DNA from: Orychophragmus violaceus | Taxonomy: Eukaryota > Streptophyta > Magnoliopsida > Brassicales > Brassicaceae | DNA length: 64,000 bases | Reading direction: 5' to 3' | Assembly: GCA_030180135.1 (NCBI GenBank) | Contig: CM058238.1 | Coordinates: 45,907,765-45,971,764 of the forward strand | Notes under the pieces: generated by a model | Told to the model about the DNA's origin: nothing | Database searches by the model: none | What the model saw: the letters and a program-made list of their open reading frames with translations, nothing else | Shown: positions 11,901 to 25,980 of the stretch, in pieces | Layout of the letters: every line of letters starts with the position of its first letter | Numbering within the stretch: position 1 is the stretch's first letter | Translations under genes and position numbers: made by a program

Positions 11901-14900
11901 AACAAAAACATCTTGAAACATATATGTTATGGATTGGAGAATTTAGGTGAGGTAGGACAACTATAAGCAAGTTTTTGTATGCTCCTAAAGGTAGAATGAG
12001 AAGCATTTTATACAAGTTTATGTTCGTTTGTAACACACCTAAGTAACCCTTCTAAATGACTAGAAAGACACTTTGATCTTCTAAAATGTCCTATGAGAAT
12101 CCTAAACAAAACTTTTCAAACTAAACTTCTTGAAACAAATGTGTCATGGATTGGAGAATTTAGGTGATGTAAGACAACTATAAATAAGTTTTTGTATGCT
12201 CCTAAAGGTAGAATGAGAAGTATTTTATACAAGTTTATGTTCGTTTGTAACACACCTAAGTAACCCTTCTAAATGACTAGAAAGACACTTTGATCTTCTA
12301 AAATGTTCTATGAGAATCCTAAACTAAACTTTTTAAACTAACCTTCTTGAAAGAAATGTGTCATGGATTGGAGAATTTAGGTGATGTAGGACAACCATAA
12401 ATAAGTTTTTGTATGCTCCTAAAGGTAGAATGAGAAGCATGTTGTTTTTGTTCGTTTGTAACACCACTAAGTAACCCCTCTAAAAGAATAGAAAGAAACT
12501 TTGATCTTCAAAAAGATCCTATGAAAATCCTAAATAAAACTTTTTAACCAAAACCTCTTGAAACATATATGTCATGGATTGGTGAATTTCGGTGAGGTAA
12601 GACAACAATAAGTAAGTTTTTGTATGCTCCTAAAGGTAGAATGTGGAGCATTTTATACAAGTTTATGTTCGTTTGTAACACCCCTAAGTAACCCTTCTAA
12701 GTGACTAGAAAGAAACTTTGATCTTCAAAAAGATCCTATGAAAATCCTAAATAAAACTTTTTAACAAAAACATCTTGAAACATATATGTTATGGATTGGA
12801 GAATTTAGGTGAGGTAGGACAACTATAAGCAAGTTTTTGTATGCTCCTAAAGGTAGAATGAGAAGCATTTTATACAAGTTTATGTTCGTTTGTAACACAC
12901 CTAAGTAACCCTTCTAAATGACTAGAAAGACACTTTGATCTTCTAAAATGTCCTATGAGAATCCTTAACAAAACTTTTTAAACTAAATTTCTTGAAACTT
13001 ATGTGTCATTGATTGAAGAATTTAGGTGATGTAAGACAACTATAAATAAGTTTTTCTATGCTCCTAAATGTAGAATGAGAAGCATGTTGTAATGTTTTTC
13101 TTCGTCTGTAACACCACTAAGTAACCCCTCTAAAAGACTAGAAAGAAATTTTGATCTTCTAAAAGGTCCTATAAGATCCTAAATAAAACTTTTTAACCAA
13201 AACTTCTTGAAACATATATGTCATGGATTGGTGAATTTCGGTGAGGTAAGACAACAATAAGTAAGTTTTTGTATGCTCCTAAAGGTAGAATGGGGAGCAT
13301 TTTATACAAGTTTATGTTCGTTTGTAACATCCCTAAGTAACCCTTCTAAGTGACTAGAAAGAAACTTTGATCTTAAAAAAGATCCTATGAGAATCCTAAA
13401 TAAAACTTTTTAACAAAAACATCTTGAAACATATATGTTATGGATTGGAGAATTTAGGTGAGGTAGGACAACTATAAGTAAGTTTTTGTATGGTCCTAAA
13501 GGTAGAATGAGAAGCATTTTATACAAGTTTATGTTCGTTTGTAACACACCTAAGTAACCCTTCTAAATGACTAGAAAGACAGTTTGATCTTCTAAAATGT
13601 CCTATGAGAATCCTAAACTAAAATTTTTAAACTAAATTTCTTGAAACATATGTGTCATGGATTGGAGAATTTAGGTGATGTAAGACAACTATAAATAAGT
13701 TTTTGTATGCTCCTAAAGGTAGAATGAGAAGCATGTTGTTTTTGTTCGTTTGTAACACCACTAAGTAACCCCTCTAAATGACTAGAAAGACACTTTGATC
13801 TTCTAAAATGTTCTATGAGAATCCTAAACTAAACTTTTTAAACTAACCTTCTTGAAAGAAATGTGTCATGGATTGGAGAATTTAGGTGATGTAGGACAAC
13901 CATAAATAAGTTTTTGTATGCTCCTAAAGGTAGAATGGAGAGCATTTTATACAAGTTTATGTTCGTTTGCAACACCCCTAAGTAACCCTTCTAAATGACT
14001 AGAAAGACACTTTGATCTTCTAAAATGTCCTATGAGAATCCTAAACTAAAATTTTTAAACTAAACTTCTTGAAACAAATGTGTCATGGATTGGAGAATTT
14101 AGGTGATGTAGGACAACTATAAATAAGTTTTGTATGCTCCTAAAGGTAGAATGAGAAGCATGTTGTTTTTGTTCGTTTGTAACACCACTAAGTAACCCCT
14201 CTAAAAGAATAGAAAGAAACTTTGATCTTCAAAAAGATCCTATGAAAATCCTAAATAAAACTTTTTAACCAAAACCTCTTGAAACATATATGTCATGGAT
14301 TGGTGAATTTCGGTGAGGTAAGACAACAATAAGTAAGTTTTTGTATGCTCCTAAAGGTAGAATGGAGAGCATTTTATACAAGTTTATGTTCTTTTGCAAC
14401 ACCCCTAAGTAACCTTTCTAAATGACTAGAAAGACACTTTGATCTTCTAAAATGTCCTATGAGAATCCTAAACTAAAATTTTTAAACTAAACTTCTTGAA
14501 ACAAATGTGTCATGGATTGGAGAATTTAGGTGAGGTAGGACAACTATAAGTAAGTTTTTGTATGCTCCTAAAGGTAGAATGAGAAGCATTTTATACAAGT
14601 TTATGTTCGTTTGTAACACACCTAAGTAACCCTTCTAAATGACTAGAAAGACACTTTGATCTTCTAAAATGTCCTATGAGAATCCTAAACTAAAATTTTT
14701 AAACTAAATTTCTTGAAACATATGTGTCATGGATTGGAGAATTTAGGTGATGTAAGACAACTATAAATAAGTTTTTGTATGCTCCTAAAGGTAGAATGAG
14801 AAGCATGTTGTTTTTGTTCGTTTGTAACACCACTAAGTAACCCCTCTAAAAGAATAGAAAGAAACTTTGATCTTCAAAAAGATCCTATGAAAATCCTAAA

Positions 14901-17900
14901 TAAAACTTTTTAACCAAAACCTCTTGAAACATATATGTCATGGATTGGTGAATTTCGGTGAGGTAAGACAACAATAAGTAAGTTTTTGTATGCTCCTAAA
15001 GGTAGAATGGAGAGCATTTTATACAAGTTTATGTTCGTTTGCAACACCCCTAAGTAACCCTTCTAAATGACTAGAAAGACACTTTGATCTTCTAAAATGT
15101 CCTATGAGAATCCTAAACTAAAATTTTTAAACTAAACTTCTTGAAACAAATGTGTCATGGATTGGAGAATTTAGGTGATGTAGGACAACTATAAATAAGT
15201 TTTGTATGCTCCTAAAGGTAGAATGAGAAGCATGTTATTTTTGTTCGTTTGTAACACCACTAAGTAACCCCTCTAAAAGACTAGAAAGAAATTTTGGTCT
15301 TCTAATAGGTCCTATGAGATCCTAAATAAAACTTTTTAACCAAAACCTCTTGAAACATATATGTCATGGATTGGTGAATTTCGGTGAGGTAAGACAACTA
15401 TAAGTAAGTTTTTGTATGCTCCTAAAGGTAGAATGGAAAGCAAGATACAAGTTTATGTTCGTTTGTAACACACCTAAGTAACCCTTCTAAATGACTAGAA
15501 AGACACTTTGATCTTCTAAAATGTACTATGAGAATCCTAAACTAAACTTTTTAAACTAAACTTCTTGAAACAAATGTGTCATGGATTGGAGAATTTAGGT
15601 GATGTAGGACAACTATAAATAAGTTTTTGTATGCTCCTAAAGGTAGAATGAGAAGCATGTTGTTTTTGTTCGTTTGTAACACCACTAAGTAACCCCTCTA
15701 AAAGACTAGAAAGAAATTTTGATCTTCTAAAAGGTCCTATGAGATCCTAAATAAAACTTTTTAACCAAAACCTCTTGAAATATAAATGTCATGGATTGGT
15801 GAATTTCGGTGAGGTAAGACAACAATAAGTAAGTTTTTGTATGCTCCTAAAGGTAGAATGGGGAGCATTTTATACAAGTTTATGTTCGTTTGTAACACCC
15901 CAAAGTAACCCTTCTAAGTGACTAGAAAAAAACATTGATCTTCAAAAAGATCCTATGAGAATCCTAAATAAAACATTTTAACCAAAATATCTTGAAACAT
16001 ATATGTCATGGATTGGAGAATTTAGGTGAGGTAGAACAACTATAAGTAAGTTTTTGTATGCTCCTAAAGGTAGAATGAGAAGCATTTTATACAAGTTTAT
16101 GTTCGTTTGTAACACACCTAAGTAACCCTTCTAAATGACTAGAAAGACACTTTGATCTTCTAAAATGTCCTATGAGAATCCTAAACAAAACTTTTTAAAC
16201 TAAACTTCTTGAAACATATGTGTCATGGATTGGAGAATTTAGGTGATGTAAGACAACTATAAATAAGTTTTTGTATGCTCCTAAAGATAGAATGAGAAGC
16301 ATTTTATACAAGTTTATGTTCGTTTGTAACACACCTAAGTAACCCTTCTAAATGACTAGAAAGACACTTTGATCTTCTAAAATGTTCTATGAGAATCCTA
16401 AACTAAACTTTTTAAACTAAACTTCTTGAAAGAAATGTGTCATGGATTATAGAATTTAGGTGATGTAGGACAACCATAAATAAGTTTTTGTATGCTCCTA
16501 AAGGTAGAATGAGAAGCATGTTGTTTTTGTTCGTTTGTAACACCACTAAGTAACCCCTCTAAAAGACTAGAAAGAAATTTTGATCTTCTAAAAGGTCCTA
16601 TGAGATCCTAAATAAAACTTTTTAACCAAAACCTCTTGAAATATAAATGTCATGGATTGGTGAATTTCGGTGAGGTAAGACAACAATAAGTAAGTTTTTG
16701 TATGCTCCTAAAGGTAGAATGGGGAGCATTTTATACAAGTTTATGTTCGTTTGTAACACCCCTAAGTAACCCTTCTAAGTGACTAGAAAAAAACTTTGAT
16801 CTTCAAAAAGATCCTATGAGAATCCTAAATAAAACATTTTAACCAAAATATCTTGAAACATATATGTCATGGATTGGAGAATTTAGGTGAGGTAGAACAA
16901 CTATAAGTAAGTTTTTGTATGCTCCTAAAGGTAGAATGAGAAGCATTTTATACAAGTTTATGTTCGTTTGTAACACACCTAAGTAACCCTTCTAAATGAC
17001 TAGAAAGACACTTTGATCTTCTAAAATGTCCTATGAGAATCCTAAACAAAACTTTTTAAACTAAACTTCTTGAAACAAATGTGTCATGGATTGGAGAATT
17101 TAGGTGATGTAAGACAACTATAAATAAGTTTTTGTATGCTCCTAAAGGTAGAATGAGAAGTATTTTATACAAGTTTATGTTCGTTTGTAACACACCTAAG
17201 TAACCCTTCTAAATGACTAGAAAGACACTTTGATCTTCTAAAATGTTCTATGAGAATCCTAAACTAAACTTTTTAAACTAACCTTCTTGAAAGAAATGTG
17301 TCATGGATTTAGGTGATGTAGGACAACCATAAATAAGTTTTTGTATGCTCCTAAAGGTAGAATGAGAAGCATGTTGTTTTTGTTCGTTTGTAACACCACT
17401 AAGTAACCCCTCTAAAAGAATAGAAAGAAACTTTGATCTTCAAAAAGATCCTATGAAAATCCTAAATAAAACTTTTTAACCAAAACCTCTTGAAACATAT
17501 ATGTCATGGATTGGTGAATTTCGGTGAGGTAAGACAACAATAAGTAAGTTTTTGTATGCTCCTAAAGGTAGAATGTGGAGCATTTTATACAAGTTTATGT
17601 TCGTTTGTAACACCCCTAAGTAACCCTTCTAAGTGACTAGAAAGAAACTTTGATCTTCAAAAAGATCCTATGAAAATCCTAAATAAAACTTTTTAACAAA
17701 AACATCTTGAAACATATATGTTATGGATTGGAGAATTTAGGTGAGGTAGGACAACTATAAGTAAGTTTTTGTATGCTCCTAAAGGTAGAATGAGAAGCAT
17801 TTTATACAAGTTTATGTTCGTTTGTGACACACCTAAGTAACCCTTCTAAATTACTAGAAAGACACTTTGATCTTCTAAAATGTCCTATGAGAATCCTAAA

Positions 17901-18700
17901 CAAAACTTTTCAAACTAAACTTCTTGAAACAAATGTGTCATGGATTGGAGAATTTAGGTGATGTAAGACAACTATAAATAAGTTTTTGTATGCTCCTAAA
18001 GGTAGAATGAGAAGTATTTTATACAAGTTTATGTTCGTTTGTAACACACCTAAGTAACCCTTCTAAATGACTAGAAAGACACTTTGATCTTCTAAAATGT
18101 TCTATGAGAATCCTAAACTAAACTTTTTAAACTAACCTTCTTGAAAGAAATGTGTCATGGATTGGAGAATTTAGGTGATGTAGGACAACCATAAATAAGT
18201 TTTTGTATGCTCCTAAAGGTAGAATGAGAAGCATGTTGTTTTTGTTCGTTTGTAACACCACTAAGTAACCCCTCTAAAAGAATAGAAAGAAACTTTGATC
18301 TTCAAAAAGATCCTATGAAAATCCTAAATAAAACTTTTTAACCAAAACCTCTTGAAACATATATGTCATGGATTGGTGAATTTCGGTGAGGTAAGACAAC
18401 AATAAGTAAGTTTTTGTATGCTCCTAAAGGTAGAATGTGGAGCATTTTATACAAGTTTATGTTCGTTTGTAACACCCCTAAGTAACCCTTCTAAGTGACT
18501 AGAAAGAAACTTTGATCTTCAAAAAGATCCTATGAAAATCCTAAATAAAACTTTTTAACAAAAACATCTTGAAACATATATGTTATGGATTGGAGAATTT
18601 AGGTGAGGTAGGACAACTATAAGCAAGTTTTTGTATGCTCCTAAAGGTAGAATGAGAAGCATTTTATACAAGTTTATGTTCGTTTGTAACACACCTAAGT
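9000..18700. repeat. Segmental duplication, offset about 4943 bp
   Basis: Three independent marker variants repeat at the same offset: AAAAGAATAG at 9260 and 9905 against 14203 and 14848, and TAATAGG at 10360 against 15303. ATGTTCTATG near 11441 matches 16382 (offset 4941, small indels between). A further 5160-bp offset links 7903 with 13063. Toward the right the second copy is longer by about four monomers (13063 to 18857 is 5794 bp). Block edges are approximate. Confidence 0.7.
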
Positions 18701-19649
18701 AACCCTTCTAAATGACTAGAAAGACACTTTGATCTTCTAAAATGTCCTATGAGAATCCTTAACAAAACTTTTTAAACTAAATTTCTTGAAACTTATGTGT
18801 CATTGATTGAAGAATTTAGGTGATGTAAGACAACTATAAATAAGTTTTTCTATGCTCCTAAATGTAGAATGAGAAGCATGTTGTAATGTTTTTCTTCGTC
18901 TGTAACACCACTAAGTAACCCCTCTAAAAGACTAGAAAGAAATTTTGATCTTCTAAAAGGTCCTATAAGATCCTAAATAAAACTTTTTAACCAAAACTTC
19001 TTGAAACATATATGTCATGGATTGGTGAATTTCGGTGAGGTAAGACAACAATAAGTAAGTTTTTGTATGCTCCTAAAGGTAGAATGGGGAGCATTTTATA
19101 CAAGTTTATGTTCGTTTGTAACACCCCTAAGTAACCCTTCTAAGTGACTAGAAAGAAACTTTGATCTTCAAAAAGATCCTATGAGAATCCTAAATAAAAC
19201 TTTTTAACAAAAACATCTTGAAACATATATGTTATGGATTGGAGAATTTAGGTGAGGTAGGACAACTATAAGTAAGTTTTTGTATGGTCCTAAAGGTAGA
19301 ATGAGAAGCATTTTATACAAGTTTATGTTCGTTTGTAACACCCCTAAGTAACCCTTCTAAGAGACTAGAAAGAAACTTTGATCTTCTAAAAGTTCCTATG
19401 AGAATCCTAAATAAAACATTTTAACCAAAATATCTTGAAATATATATGTCATGGATTGGAGAATTTAGGTGAGGTAGGACAACTATAAGTAAGTTTTTGT
19501 ATGCTCCTAAAGGTAGAATGAGAAGCATTTTATACAAGTTTATGTTCGTTTGTAACACACCTAAGTAACCCTTCTAAATGACTAGAAAGACACTTTGATC
19601 TTCTAAAATGTCCTATAAGAATCCTAAACTAAAATTTTTAAACTAAACT

Positions 19650-22600
19650 TCTTGAAACATATATGTCATGGATTGGTGAATTTCTGTGAGGTAAGACAAC
19701 AATAAGTAAGTTTTTGTATCCTCCTAAAGGTAGAATGGGGAGCATTTTATACAGGTTTTTGTTCGTTTGTAACACCCCTAAGTAACCCTTCTAAGTTACT
19801 AGAAAGAAACTGTGATCTTCAAAAAGATCCTATGAGAATCCTAAATAAAACTTTTTAACAAAAACATCTTGAAACATATATGTTATGGATTGGAGAATTT
19901 AGGTGAGGTAGGACAACTATAAGTAAGTTTTTGTATGGTCCTAAAGGTAGAATGAGAAGCATTTTATACAAGTTTATGTTCGTTTGTAACACCCCTAAGT
20001 AACCCTTCTAAGAGACTAGAAAGAAACTTTGATCTTCAAAAAGTTCCTATGAGAATCCTAAATAAAACATTTTAACCAAAATATCTTGAAACATATATGT
20101 CATGGATTGGAGAATTTAGGTGAGGTAGGACAACTATAAGTAAGTTTTTGTATGCTCCTAAAGGTAGAATGAGAAGCATTTTATACAAGTTTATGTTCGT
20201 TTGTAACACACCTAAGTAACCCTTCTAAATGACTAGAAAGACACTTTGATCTTCTAAAATGTCCTATGAGAATCCTAAACTAAAATTTTTAAACTAAACT
20301 TCTTGAAACAAATGTGTCATGGATTGGAGAATTTAGGTGATGTAGGACAACTATAAATAAGTTTTTGTATGCTCCTAAAGGTAGAATGAGAAGCATGTTG
20401 TTTTTGTTCGTTTGTAACACCACTAAGTAACCCCTCTAAAAGACTAGAAAGAAATTTTGGTCTTCTAAAAGGTCCTATGAGACCCTAAATAAAACTTTTT
20501 AACCAAAACCTCTTGAAACATATATGTCATGGATTGGTGAATTTCGGTGAGGTAAGACAACAATAAGTAAGTTTTTGTATGCTCCTAAAGGTAGAATGGG
20601 GAGCATTTTATACAAGTTTATGTTCGTTTGTAACACCCCTAAGTAACCCTTCTAAGTGACTAGAAAGAAATTTTGATCTTCTAAAAGGTCCTATGAGATC
20701 CTAAATAAAACTTTTTAACCAAAACCTCTTGAAATATATATGTCATGGATTGGTGAATTTCGGTGAGGTAAGACAACAATAAGTAAGTTTTTGTATGCTC
20801 CTAAAGGTAGAATGGGGAGCATTTTATACAAGTTTATGTTCGTTTGTAACACCCCAAAGTAACCCTTCTAAGTGACTAGAAAAAAACATTGATCTTCAAA
20901 AAGATCCTATGAGAATCCTAAATAAAACATTTTAACCAAAATATCTTGAAACATATATGTCATGGATTGGAGAATTTAGGTGAGGTAGAACAACTATAAG
21001 TAAGTTTTTGTATGCTCCTAAAGGTAGAATGAGAAGCATTTTATACAAGTTTATGTTCGTTTGTAACATACCTAAGCAACCCTTCTAAATGACTAGAAAG
21101 ACACTTTGATCTTCTAAAATGTCCTATGAGAATCCTAAACAAAACTTTTTAAACTAAACTTATTGAAACATATGTGTCATGGATTGGAGAATTTAGGTGA
21201 TGTAAGACAACTATAAATAAGTTTTTGTATGCTCCTAAAGATAGAATGAGAAGCATTTTATACAAGTTTATGTTCGTTTGTAACACACCTAAGTAACCCT
21301 TCTAAATGACTAGAAAGACACTTTGATCTTCTAAAATGTTCTATGAGAATCCTAAACTAAACTTTTTAAACTAAACTTCTTGAAAGAAATGTGTCATGGA
21401 TTGGAGAATTTAGGTGATGTAGGACAACCATAAATAAGTTTTTGTATGCTCCTAAAGGTAGAATGAGAAGCATGTTGTTTTTGTTCGTTTGTAACACCAC
21501 TAAGTAACTTTGATCTTCAAAAAGATCCTATGAAAATCCTAAATAAAACTTTTTAACCAAAACCTCTTGAAACATATATGTCATGGATTGGTGAATTTCG
21601 GTGAGGTAAGACAACAATAAGTAAGTTTTTGTATGCTCCTAAAGGTAGAATGGGGAGCATTTTATACAAGTTTATGTTCGTTTGTAACACCCCTAAGTAA
21701 CCCTTCTAAGTGATTAGAAAGAAACTTTGATCTTCAAAAAGATCCTATGAAAATCCTAAATAAAACTTTTTAACAAAAACATCTTGAAACATATATGTTA
21801 TGGATTGGAGAATTTAGGTGAGGTAGGACAACTATAAGCAAGTTTTTGTATGCTCCTAAAGGTAGAATGAGAAGCATTTTATACAAGTTTATGTTCGTTT
21901 GTAACACACCTAAGTAACCCTTTTAAATGACTAGAAAGACACTTTGATCTTCTAAAATGTCCTATGAGAATCCTTAACAAAACTTTTTAAACTAAATTTC
22001 TTGAAACTTATGTGTCATTGATTGGAGAATTTAGGTGATGTAAGACAACTATAAATAAGTTTTTGTATGCTCCTAAATGTAGAATGAGAAGCATGTTGTA
22101 ATGTTTTTCTTCGTCTGTAACACCACTAAGTAACCCCTCTAAAAGACTAGAAAGAAATTTTGATCTTCTAAAAGGTCCTATGAGATCCTAAATAAAACTT
22201 TTTAACCATAACTTCTTGAAACATATATGTCATGGATTGGTGAATTTCGGTGAGGTAAGACAACAATAAGTAAGTTTTTGTATGCTCCTAAAGGTAGAAT
22301 GGGGAGCATTTTATACAGGTTTATGTTCGTTTGTAACACCCCTAAGTAACCCTTCTAAGTTACTAGAAAGAAACTGTGATCTTCAAAAAGATCCTATGAG
22401 AATCCTAAATAAAACTTTTTAACAAAAACATCTTGAAACATATATGTTATGGATTGGAGAATTTAGGTGAGGTAGGACAACTATAAGTAAGTTTTTGTAT
22501 GGTCCTAAAGGTAGAATGAGAAGCATTTTATACAAGTTTATGTTCGTTTGTAACACCCCTAAGTAACCCTTCTAAGAGACTAGAAAGAAACTTTGATCTT

Positions 22601-25600
22601 CAAAAAGTTCCTATGAGAATCCTAAATAAAACATTTTAACCAAAATATCTTGAAACATATATGTCATGGATTGGAGAATTTAGGTGAGGTAGGACAACTA
22701 TAAGTAAGTTTTTGTATGCTCCTAAAGGTAGAATGAGAAGCATTTTATACAAGTTTATGTTCGTTTGTAACACACCTAAGTAACCCTTCTAAATGACTAG
22801 AAAGACACTTTGATCTTCTAAAATGTCCTATGAGAATCCTAAACTAAAATTTTTAAACTAAACTTCTTGAAACAAATGTGTCATGGATTGGAGAATTTAG
22901 GTGATGTAGGACAACTATAAATAAGTTTTTGTATGCTCCTAAAGGTAGAATGAGAAGCATGTTGTTTTTGTTCGTTTGTAACACCACTAAGTAACCCCTC
23001 TAAAAGACTAGAAAGAAATTTTGGTCTTCTAAAAGGTCCTATGAGACCCTAAATAAAACTTTTTAACCAAAACCTCTTGAAACATATATGTCATGGATTG
23101 GTGAATTTCGGTGAGGTAAGACAACAATAAGTAAGTTTTTGTATGCTCCTAAAGGTAGAATGGGGAGCATTTTATACAAGTTTATGTTCGTTTGTAACAC
23201 CCCTAAGTAACCCTTCTAAGTGACTAGAAAGAAATTTTGATCTTCTAAAAGGTCCTATGAGATCCTAAATAAAACTTTTTAACCAAAACCTCTTGAAATA
23301 TATATGTCATGGATTGGTGAATTTCGGTGAGGTAAGACAACAATAAGTAAGTTTTTGTATGCTCCTAAAGGTAGAATGGGGAGCATTTTATACAAGTTTA
23401 TGTTCGTTTGTAACACCCCAAAGTAACCCTTCTAAGTGACTAGAAAAAAACATTGATCTTCAAAAAGATCCTATGAGAATCCTAAATAAAACATTTTAAC
23501 CAAAATATCTTGAAACATATATGTCATGGATTGGAGAATTTAGGTGAGGTAGAACAACTATAAGTAAGTTTTTGTATGCTCCTAAAGGTAGAATGAGAAG
23601 CATTTTATACAAGTTTATGTTCGTTTGTAACACACCTAAGTAACCCTTCTAAATGACTAGAAAGACACTTTGATCTTCTAAAATGTCCTATGAGAATCCT
23701 AAACAAAACTTTTTAAACTAAACTTCTTGAAACAAATGTGTCATGGATTGGAGAATTTAGGTGATGTAAGACAACTATAAATAAGTTTTTGTATGCTCCT
23801 AAAGGTAGAATGAGAAGCATTTTATACAAGTTTATGTTCGTTTGTAACACACCTAAGTAACCCTTCTAAATGACTAGAAAGACACTTTGATCTTCTAAAA
23901 TGTTCTATGAGAATCCTAAACTAAACTTTTTAAACTAAACTTCTTGAAAGAAATGTGTCATGGATTGGAGAATTTAGGTGATGTAGGACAACCATAAATA
24001 AGTTTTTGTATGCTCCTAAAGGTAGAATGAGAAGCATGTTGTTTTTGTTCGTTTGTAACACCACTAAGTAACTTTGATCTTCAAAAAGATCCTATGAAAA
24101 TCCTAAATAAAACTTTTTAACCAAAACCTCTTGAAACATATATGTCATGGATTGGTGAATTTCGGTGAGGTAAGACAACAATAAGTAAGTTTTTGTATGC
24201 TCCTAAAGGTAGAATGGGGAGCATTTTATACAAGTTTATGTTCGTTTGTAACACCCCTAAGTAACCCTTCTAAGTGATTAGAAAGAAACTTTGATCTTCA
24301 AAAAGATCCTATGAAAATCCTAAATAAAACTTTTTAACAAAAACATCTTGAAACATATATGTTATGGATTGGAGAATTTAGGTGAGGTAGGACAACTATA
24401 AGCAAGTTTTTGTATGCTCCTAAAGGTAGAATGAGAAGCATTTTATACAAGTTTATGTTCGTTTGTAACACACCTAAGTAACCCTTTTAAATGACTAGAA
24501 AGACACTTTGATCTTCTAAAATGTCCTATGAGAATCCTTAACAAAACTTTTTAAACTAAATTTCTTGAAACTTATGTGTCATTGATTGGAGAATTTAGGT
24601 GATGTAAGACAACTATAAATAAGTTTTTGTATGCTCCTAAATGTAGAATGAGAAGCATGTTGTAATGTTTTTCTTCGTCTGTAACACCACTAAGTAACCC
24701 CTCTAAAAGACTAGAAAGAAATTTTGATCTTCTAAAAGGTCCTATGAGATCCTAAATAAAACTTTTTAACCATAACTTCTTGAAACATATATGTCATGGA
24801 TTGGTGAATTTCGGTGAGGTAAGACAACAATAAGTAAGTTTTTGTATGCTCCTAAAGGTAGAATGGGGAGCATTTTATACAGGTTTATGTTCGTTTGTAA
24901 CACCCCTAAGTAACCCTTCTAAGTTACTAGAAAGAAACTGTGATCTTCAAAAAGATCCTATGAGAATCCTAAATAAAACTTTTTAACAAAAACATCTTGA
25001 AACATATATGTTATGGATTGGAGAATTTAGGTGAGGTAGGACAACTATAAGTAAGTTTTTGTATGGTCCTAAAGGTAGAATGAGAAGCATTTTATACAAG
25101 TTTATGTTCGTTTGTAACACCCCTAAGTAACCCTTCTAAGAGACTAGAAAGAAACTTTGATCTTCAAAAAGTTCCTATGAGAATCCTAAATAAAACATTT
25201 TAACCAAAATATCTTGAAACATATATGTCATGGATTGGAGAATTTAGGTGAGGTAGGACAACTATAAGTAAGTTTTTGTATGCTCCTAAAGGTAGAATGA
25301 GAAGCATTTTATACAAGTTTATGTTCGTTTGTAACACACCTAAGTAACCCTTCTAAATGACTAGAAAGACACTTTGATCTTCTAAAATGTCCTATGAGAA
25401 TCCTAAACTAAAATTTTTAAACTAAACTTCTTGAAACAAATGTGTCATGGATTGGAGAATTTAGGTGATGTAGGACAACTATAAATAAGTTTTTGTATGC
25501 TCCTAAAGGTAGAATGAGAAGCATGTTGTTTTTGTTCGTTTGTAACACCACTAAGTAACCCCTCTAAAAGACTAGAAAGAAATTTTGGTCTTCTAAAAGG

Positions 25601-25980
25601 TCCTATGAGACCCTAAATAAAACTTTTTAACCAAAACCTCTTGAAACATATATGTCATGGATTGGTGAATTTCGGTGAGGTAAGACAACAATAAGTAAGT
25701 TTTTGTATGCTCCTAAAGGTAGAATGGGGAGCATTTTATACAAGTTTATGTTCGTTTGTAACACCCCTAAGTAACCCTTCTAAGTGACTAGAAAGAAATT
25801 TTGATCTTCTAAAAGGTCCTATGAGATCCTAAATAAAACTTTTTAACCAAAACCTCTTGAAATATATATGTCATGGATTGGTGAATTTCGGTGAGGTAAG
25901 ACAACAATAAGTAAGTTTTTGTATGCTCCTAAAGGTAGAATGGGGAGCATTTTATACAAGTTTATGTTCGTTTGTAACAC
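19650..25980. repeat. 2564-bp (12-monomer) higher-order repeat, about 2.5 copies
   Basis: ATTTTGGTC variants at 20455, 23019 and 25583 are spaced exactly 2564 bp. TGATTAGAAA (21711 and 24275) and CCTAAATGT (22072 and 24636) give the same figure. 2564 bp is 12 monomers at 213.7 bp on average. Near 25980 the third copy departs from the pattern (CCCCTAAG where the others have CCCCAAAG) and jumps ahead by about four monomers. Confidence 0.85.
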